Origin: Alphaproteobacteria bacterium
GTDB taxonomy: Bacteria; Pseudomonadota; Alphaproteobacteria; Rhizobiales; Xanthobacteraceae
Assembly: GCA_037200445.1 (NCBI GenBank)
Contig: JBBCGH010000001.1
Coordinates: 5,081,162 to 5,145,161 of the forward strand
Length of the DNA: 64,000 nucleotides
Direction: 5' to 3'
The translations under genes and the position numbers were made by a program. Position 1 is the first letter of the stretch. Each line of letters starts with the position of its first letter. The notes under the pieces were generated by a model that saw only the letters and a list, made by a program, of their open reading frames with translations, was not told the origin of the DNA and made no database searches. This document shows positions 59,339-64,000 of this stretch, piece after piece.

Positions 59339-60241
59339 TCAGCTTCGATAGCGGCGTTGCACCAGCAAATTGGCGGTGGCGGTCAGGATCAGCGTCGTCA
59401 TCATGAGGATCAGGGACACGGCCGAGCCAAATGGCCAATTGCTTTTGGCGGCGAACTGGACATAGACGAGCGGCCCCATCATCACGAACTGCGGACCGCC
59501 GAGCAGCACGGGCGTGGCGTAAGCGTTCATGCTGAGGATGAAGCAAAAGATCGCACCGGCCGCGAGACCCGGCAACGCAAGCGGCAACAGCACGCGGCAC
59601 GCCATCCTGATCGGGCCGGCGCCCAGATTGAAGGCGGCCTCTTCGAGGTTGCGGTCGATACCCTCGATCACGCTTTGCAACGTGAGAACCATATAGGGGA
59701 GATTGACCGCCAGAATGCCGACGATGACGGCGAACTCGGTGTACATGAACACGATCGGCTCGCTGGTCAATCCGAGCGACTGGAGCGTGACGTTGAGAAA
59801 TCCCTTGTTGCCGAAGACGGTCATCCAGCCAGCCGCGCGCACGGCATTGCCGACGAACAGCGGCAGCACCAGCAGGATAATCATTACATTCTTGAACCGG
59901 CTCTGCGTGCGCGCGAGACGATAGGCCAGCGGAATAGCCAGGACGAGGCAGCACGCCGTGACGATCGTGGCGACGCGCAAGGTGCGGAAAAGCGCTTCCG
60001 TGTAATAGGGGTCCGTGAAGAACAGAATGTAGTTCTCAAGCGTCAGCGCCTCGACCATCAGCGTGCCGGGGGAGAACTGGTTGAGGCTGTAGCGAAGAAG
60101 GATCGCGATCGGAACGAGAAGGCTGACGGTGACGAAGATCGTCGCCGGACCGATCAGCATGGTGGCCGTGGAGAGACGCCCGCCGCGCTCTTCGCGCGCG
60201 GCGAGCGATCGAAGATCGTCTGTAGTCGCCGTGACGGTCAT
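59339..60241 (-). CDS. ABC transporter permease, spermidine/putrescine type (PotB-like)
   Basis: 300 aa, six helices. The EAA loop IDRNLEEAAFNLGAGPIRMA (about 200-219) docks the ATPase. Its N-terminal segment (FVTVSLLVPIAILLRYSLNQ) fits the PotB/FbpB group. It is encoded 16 bp after the binding-protein gene. With the PotC-like permease at 62449-63264 it forms the membrane channel. Confidence 0.9.
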   Translation of the reverse strand: MTVTATTDDLRSLAAREERGGRLSTATMLIGPATIFVTVSLLVPIAILLRYSLNQFSPGTLMVEALTLENYILFFTDPYYTEALFRTLRVATIVTACCLVLAIPLAYRLARTQSRFKNVMIILLVLPLFVGNAVRAAGWMTVFGNKGFLNVTLQSLGLTSEPIVFMYTEFAVIVGILAVNLPYMVLTLQSVIEGIDRNLEEAAFNLGAGPIRMACRVLLPLALPGLAAGAIFCFILSMNAYATPVLLGGPQFVMMGPLVYVQFAAKSNWPFGSAVSLILMMTTLILTATANLLVQRRYRS

Positions 60242-60257
60242 GGCGTCAAACCTGGGG

Positions 60258-61331
60258 CTAGGCCCGCTTGAATTCCTTGTCCCAGAAATCCTTGAGCTCG
60301 GCGGCGCGCTTGGCGATGAAATCGAGATCGGGGTTCACCAAGAGCTTCTCTTCCTCGGGCGTGAAGCCGATGCGGGCTCTGAGCGCCGCAGGAATGCTGG
60401 CATTCGCGACAACCGGGACGTAGCCCATATCGGCCGCGAAACCCTCCTGCACCGACGGCTCCAGGGCCGCATCCAGGAATGCGTAGGCGCCGTCGCGGTT
60501 GGGTGCATTCTTCGGGATACAGAACCCCGACACGTAGGCGATGAGGCCTTCCTTGGGAGCGACGGTCAGGACGTTTGCGCCTGCATCCTGCCACTGCGCG
60601 GCCCGCGCCTTCCACATCATGCACAGCGCCACCTCCTCGGTCTGCAGTGCCTGTGCGAGTGCCTCATTGCTCGGATAGAAGCGGGGTTTAAGCTTCTTCA
60701 GCTCGAGCAGCGATTTCTTGGCGATCTCGAAATCGCCGGTCTTGCCGCCGCCAACCAGCGCTGCGCCCATCGTGGTGTAGACGTGCTGGATGTCGACGAT
60801 GCCGACCTTGCCCTGGTTCCTGGGATCCCAAAGCGAATCCATCCCCGTCGGCACATCCTTGATCAGCTTTGGATTATAGAGAACGACTTGACCGCTGTAG
60901 ATGTGCGGCGAGAACAGCGGCGAGTCCACGATGCTGAAGGTCTTGATGATATTCTTGGCATTCTTCAGCCTGGAAAGATCGAGCTTCTCCAGCGTATCTG
61001 TCGCAGCCATTTCGGCGACATCGGTGGCCGTCAGCGCTTGAACATCGGACGAGCCGGTCGGCAAGCGCTTCTCGGCAAGCGTCTTTGCCTTGCGCTGAAC
61101 CACCACCCCCTCGTCGTTCACGACCTCCCAGCCCTTTGGAGCGAGCACGGGTGTTGACACGTGCTTGGTAAGCAGCTTGGCGTAGTCCCCGCCCCAGGTT
61201 GACAGCACAATCCTCTTGCGCTGCGCCTGACCATTGGCGGCGAACGGAAACGATGCAGCTGTAGCGGCAAGGGCCGCCGCTCCTTCGAAGACGGCGCGGC
61301 GGCTGACCATCGACCCTGTGCGCTTCGACAT
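60258..61331 (-). CDS. ABC transporter periplasmic binding protein (PotD-like)
   Basis: 357 aa. The N-terminus MSKRTGSMVSRRAVFEGAAA has a twin-arginine motif (SRRAVFEG) and a hydrophobic stretch ending ANGQA. The mature domain IVLSTWGGDYAKLL, VQALTATDVAEMAA, WDPRNQGKVGIVDI and CIPKNAPNRDGAYAFLDAAL is the extracellular solute-binding family 1/PotD group. It recognises a small cationic or amino-acid-like compound. Its gene is 67 bp downstream of the ATPase gene. Confidence 0.9.
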   Translation of the reverse strand: MSKRTGSMVSRRAVFEGAAALAATAASFPFAANGQAQRKRIVLSTWGGDYAKLLTKHVSTPVLAPKGWEVVNDEGVVVQRKAKTLAEKRLPTGSSDVQALTATDVAEMAATDTLEKLDLSRLKNAKNIIKTFSIVDSPLFSPHIYSGQVVLYNPKLIKDVPTGMDSLWDPRNQGKVGIVDIQHVYTTMGAALVGGGKTGDFEIAKKSLLELKKLKPRFYPSNEALAQALQTEEVALCMMWKARAAQWQDAGANVLTVAPKEGLIAYVSGFCIPKNAPNRDGAYAFLDAALEPSVQEGFAADMGYVPVVANASIPAALRARIGFTPEEEKLLVNPDLDFIAKRAAELKDFWDKEFKRA

Positions 61332-61398
61332 TGTGCTTCTCCCTCTGCTCTCATGACTTCTTCTGGGTATTATTCATTTCGACGGCGCTCGCCATGCC

Positions 61399-62445
61399 TC
61401 AGGGCAGGACGATCGCGGCTGCCGACTGCCAGCAGACTTCGGTGTTGTCTCCCTCCTTCGGTACGGCGCCGTCGAGGCGATTCGGCTGAGAGACCACGAT
61501 GCGCTCGGTGGGGGAGACCCGCACGTGCACGTCGATCGAGGCGCCGAGATAGGACACGAACTCGACTGTTCCCGGGAGCCGATTGTCGAAGCTCGCCGCT
61601 TGCGGTCCAAGGACCACGCGCTCGGGCCGGACAGCGATCACGGCCGAGCCCGACGCGCCGGCCGTGCAGGCGATGGTGAGCCCACCTTCGGTCTGGAAAG
61701 TCCCGGGCTCGACGATCTTGCCCGAGAGAAGATTGCTGCGGCCGACGAAGCCGGCGACGAAGCGGTCGGCGGGCTGCTCATAAAGCGCACGCTGCGTACC
61801 GATCTGCCGCACCGATCCTTCCGACATCACGACCATCCGGTCGGCCATGATCAGCGCTTCCTCCTGGTCGTGCGTGACCATCACGGTCGTGATGCCCAGT
61901 TGCCGTTGCAGCTGGCGAATTTCCACGCGCACGGCCTCACGCAGTTTGGCATCGAGGTTCGAGAGGGGCTCATCCAGCAGCAGCACGTCAGGACGCGTGA
62001 CCAGCGCGCGCGCCAGCGCCACACGCTGCTGCTGCCCGCCGGAAAGCTGTCGTGGCAGCCGATCCGCGAGGCCCGACAGCCTGACCATCTGCAAAGCTTC
62101 GGCAACGCGCGCCTGGATGGCGCTCCTGGCGACGCCGCGCATCTCCAGTCCGAAGGCGACATTCTCGCCAACCGTTAAATGCGGAAACAGCGCATAGTTC
62201 TGGAACACCATGCCGGTGTTGCGGCGCCAGGGCGGCACGGCCGTGACATCGCGCTCGCCGAGGCGCACCTGACCGCTGGTCGGCGTCACGAAGCCCGCGA
62301 TCATGCGCAGCGTCGTGGTCTTCCCGCAGCCACTCGGCCCCAGCAGCACGACGAGCTCGCCATCGCGGATGTCGAGAGAAACGTCGTGCACCGCTACGGT
62401 CGAGCCGAAATGCTTGACGAGGCGATCGATCTGAAGCTGTGCCAT
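61399..62445 (-). CDS. ABC transporter ATPase (PotA-like)
   Basis: 348 aa. Walker A GPSGCGKT (36-43), Q-loop Gln82, signature LSGGQ (134-138), Walker B LLLDEP with Glu159, switch His in VMVTHDQEEALIMADRM. The last 110 residues form the TOBE regulatory domain typical of PotA/FbpC. It powers the import system encoded around it. Its gene begins 3 bp after the PotC-like permease. Confidence 0.95.
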   Translation of the reverse strand: MAQLQIDRLVKHFGSTVAVHDVSLDIRDGELVVLLGPSGCGKTTTLRMIAGFVTPTSGQVRLGERDVTAVPPWRRNTGMVFQNYALFPHLTVGENVAFGLEMRGVARSAIQARVAEALQMVRLSGLADRLPRQLSGGQQQRVALARALVTRPDVLLLDEPLSNLDAKLREAVRVEIRQLQRQLGITTVMVTHDQEEALIMADRMVVMSEGSVRQIGTQRALYEQPADRFVAGFVGRSNLLSGKIVEPGTFQTEGGLTIACTAGASGSAVIAVRPERVVLGPQAASFDNRLPGTVEFVSYLGASIDVHVRVSPTERIVVSQPNRLDGAVPKEGDNTEVCWQSAAAIVLP

Positions 62446-62448
62446 GAC

Positions 62449-63264
62449 TTATACGATCCTCGACAGCTTGACGAAGCGATCGGTCACGAACATCGCCGCG
62501 CCGATCAGCAGGACCTGCAAGAGAGAGACGGCGGCAATCGTCGGATCAATGCGGTATTCGAGGTACTGCAGGATCGCGATCGGCAGCGTCGTGCGGCCTG
62601 CGCCGACCAGAAACATCGACATCTCGAGATTGCCGAACGAGACGACAAATCCGAGCAGCGCGGCGGCCACGATGCCCGGCCGGATCATCGGCAGGGTGAC
62701 TCGAAAGAACGTTGTCCGCGGCGTGGCGCCGAGGTTCTGTGCGGCTTCCTCGATGCTGCGATCAAACCCGGCGAGGCTGGCCGTCACGAGGCGTACGCTC
62801 CAGGGAATGACGATCAGGATGTGTCCGGCGACAAGGCCGGCTGTCGAGCCGATCACGGGGAGCGAGGTCAGGATCGTTGCCTCGACGTGGAGCAGATAGA
62901 GCGCAGTACCGAGCACAATCCCCGGAACGAGGATCGGCAGGAGCAGCAGGCTGGCGAGTGCCTCGCGCGCGGCGAACCGATAGCGGGCGAGGCACAGCGC
63001 GGCCGGCACACCGATGGCAAGACCGAACAGCATCGCGATGACCGCGACCTGCAGGCTGAGCCAGAAGCCATCGACGAATTTGGGGTTCTCGGGAATCGTG
63101 AAGAACCATTTCAGGCTATAGCCTTGGGGCGGAAATGCCGGGATTGGCTGTTGGAAAAATGCCAGCCACGACACAAACACCAGGGGCAGCAGGATGAGCG
63201 CGAACGTCACCGCGGCGCCGGCCGTCAAAGCCCAGCTTCCGAGCGCCTGTCTGTCGACGGCCAT
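62449..63264 (-). CDS. ABC transporter permease, spermidine/putrescine type (PotC-like)
   Basis: 271 aa, six helices, EAA loop FDRSIEEAAQNLGATPRTTF (about 168-187). It is the partner of the permease at 59339-60241. Its ATG shares one base with the stop of the GAF-protein gene. The two permease genes are split around the ATPase and binding-protein genes, a common order in this transporter type. Confidence 0.92.
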   Translation of the reverse strand: MAVDRQALGSWALTAGAAVTFALILLPLVFVSWLAFFQQPIPAFPPQGYSLKWFFTIPENPKFVDGFWLSLQVAVIAMLFGLAIGVPAALCLARYRFAAREALASLLLLPILVPGIVLGTALYLLHVEATILTSLPVIGSTAGLVAGHILIVIPWSVRLVTASLAGFDRSIEEAAQNLGATPRTTFFRVTLPMIRPGIVAAALLGFVVSFGNLEMSMFLVGAGRTTLPIAILQYLEYRIDPTIAAVSLLQVLLIGAAMFVTDRFVKLSRIV

Positions 63265-63761
63265 CAGCGCCCTGCCCGCTCAAGCAACAGCGGCACGAGC
63301 AGCGCGGCGAGAATCCGGCCCGGCGCGATCATTTCGGATGTGAAGTGCTCCGCCTCATGGGACAGGTTCATCGTGCCCAGCACGCGTCCGCGGAAGCGGA
63401 TCGGAATATTCATGATCGCGCTGATGCCAAGGTCAGAGAGCAGCGCGTGATCGCTGAATGCCGCGCGGACACCATCCGCGTCGGCCGCGATGAAGACTTC
63501 GCCGCGATCGAGCACAGCGTCCCCCCACGGCGTGCCCTGCTTCGGCTTGCGGCCACCCAGCGGGTAGGCCGACGCATTGCTGCTGTAGAGCCGTTCCACC
63601 TCGACGGTTTCCGGCAGATAGCGCATCACCGTGAACAGGCGATGCCCGATCGTGCGCTGCGCCAGCTCGTCGACGATGGCATAGACCACGCGCGCCTCCG
63701 CGGATGACGCGGCAATCTCCATCGCGTGCGCAATGTCGTCGGGAGTGAGGGTGGTCTTCAT
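63264..63761 (-). CDS. GAF-domain protein
   Basis: 165 aa from MKTTLTPDDI, preceded by AGGCAGG. A single GAF domain: HRLFTVMRYLPETVEVERLY, GDAVLDRGEVFIAADADGVR, and SDLGISAIMNIPIRFRGRVL followed by GTMNLSHEAEHF. No output domain is attached, so it may sense a ligand or act as a small-molecule-binding or reductase-like (free methionine sulfoxide reductase fold) protein. It is co-transcribed with the ABC genes (1-bp overlap), which suggests it binds the imported compound. Confidence 0.85.
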   Translation of the reverse strand: MKTTLTPDDIAHAMEIAASSAEARVVYAIVDELAQRTIGHRLFTVMRYLPETVEVERLYSSNASAYPLGGRKPKQGTPWGDAVLDRGEVFIAADADGVRAAFSDHALLSDLGISAIMNIPIRFRGRVLGTMNLSHEAEHFTSEMIAPGRILAALLVPLLLERAGR

Positions 63762-63780
63762 CGCCTGCCTGCGCCCCAAA

Positions 63781-64000
63781 TCAGACCCGCACGCGTTCGG
63801 CTTGCGCTTCGACTTCGGGGACGACCGGGTGCGAGCGCGCCTCAGGCAGGATTCCTTGCGAGCGGAAGCGCAGAATCACGATCAACGATACGCTGATCAG
63901 GAACTCGCGCAGCGCCGCCCCTTGCACCGCCGAGAGCCCCGGAATCAGCGGCGTTATGAAGCGCGTCGATTCAAGAAACGTGACAACGACGATCGCGCCG
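63781..64000 (-). CDS. Branched-chain amino acid ABC permease (LivM-like), C-terminus
   Basis: Only the last 72 codons are inside the window; the gene runs off the right edge. The segment GAIVVVTFLESTRF, LREFLISVSLIVILRFRSQG, ILPE is the end of LivM/BraE permeases, followed by a charged tail. It precedes the GAF gene by 19 bp on the same strand, so the polyamine-type cluster probably continues from a branched-chain-type transporter operon. Confidence 0.75.
   Translation of the reverse strand, partial: GAIVVVTFLESTRFITPLIPGLSAVQGAALREFLISVSLIVILRFRSQGILPEARSHPVVPEVEAQAERVRV

Noticed and set aside
1-64000. CRISPR array, integrase, att sites or phage genes.
   Set aside because: No regularly spaced direct repeats, integrase motifs or tRNA-linked repeats were found.

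Overview
The window looks like chromosome of a GC-rich alphaproteobacterium of the order Hyphomicrobiales (Rhizobiales), most like the Bradyrhizobiaceae/Xanthobacteraceae. This rests on gene content (TAXI-TRAP and tripartite tricarboxylate binding proteins, polyamine-type and branched-chain ABC transporters, DUF559 remnants) and on small dispersed palindromes of a type common in that group. It is inference from style, not a database match. No rRNA, tRNA, CRISPR array, phage module or intact insertion sequence was seen.

Layout. 0-4.1 kb: 3' end of a class I aminotransferase, a decayed DUF559 gene between inverted repeats, a secreted protein, a cytochrome P450, and a protein-isoaspartate methyltransferase fragment next to a duplicated 24-bp segment. 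4.2-6.6 kb: a tight minus-strand set of a 62-aa protein, a radical SAM/SPASM enzyme and a zinc-ribbon protein, then two small secreted proteins. 6.87-7.38 kb: non-coding DNA made almost entirely of consecutive hairpins, several with GNRA loops. 7.4-10.1 kb: 2-keto-3-deoxygluconate kinase and KDPG aldolase, the latter overlapping two half-size permease genes. 10.2-15.1 kb: a TetR/membrane-fusion/RND efflux operon. 15.4-20.4 kb: a methyltransferase with an Asp-box propeller protein, then an NCS2 permease with a cysteine hydrolase. 20.6-21.1 kb: a fluoride riboswitch, an intrinsic terminator and crcB. 21.2-32.5 kb: MAPEG protein, M20 peptidase, diiron-type metallo-beta-lactamase-fold protein, then an apparent uptake/catabolic cluster (TAXI binding protein, fused TRAP permease, alpha/beta hydrolase, Bug-type binding protein, three SDRs, ATC-hydrolase-like protein, RidA). 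32.6-36.8 kb: a second RND efflux pair.

36.9-57.1 kb is almost entirely plus-strand and is rich in ion and pH functions: an Mrp/Mbh-like antiporter operon whose last gene is a fusion of two antiporter-type subunits, a patatin-like phospholipase, a GntP-family permease, arcD-arcA (arginine deiminase pathway without arcB/arcC here), an outer-membrane-type protein, HdeD, NhaC, and a HlyD plus two ABC-2 permeases with no ATPase gene beside them. Two small IS3-related helix-turn-helix genes and an AT-richer non-coding patch sit at 45.6-47.8 kb. 57.2-64.0 kb is a minus-strand run: polyamine-type ABC transporter with a GAF protein, an RNase Z-like hydrolase and an M24 peptidase, preceded by the 3' end of a LivM-type permease.

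The most notable items are the hairpin array at 6.9-7.4 kb, a palindrome family that fills three convergent gene junctions of almost equal length (56-60 bp), the radical SAM/small protein/zinc-ribbon trio, and the double antiporter fusion. Starts were chosen from Shine-Dalgarno sequences and family lengths where visible; family names come from motif recognition by eye.
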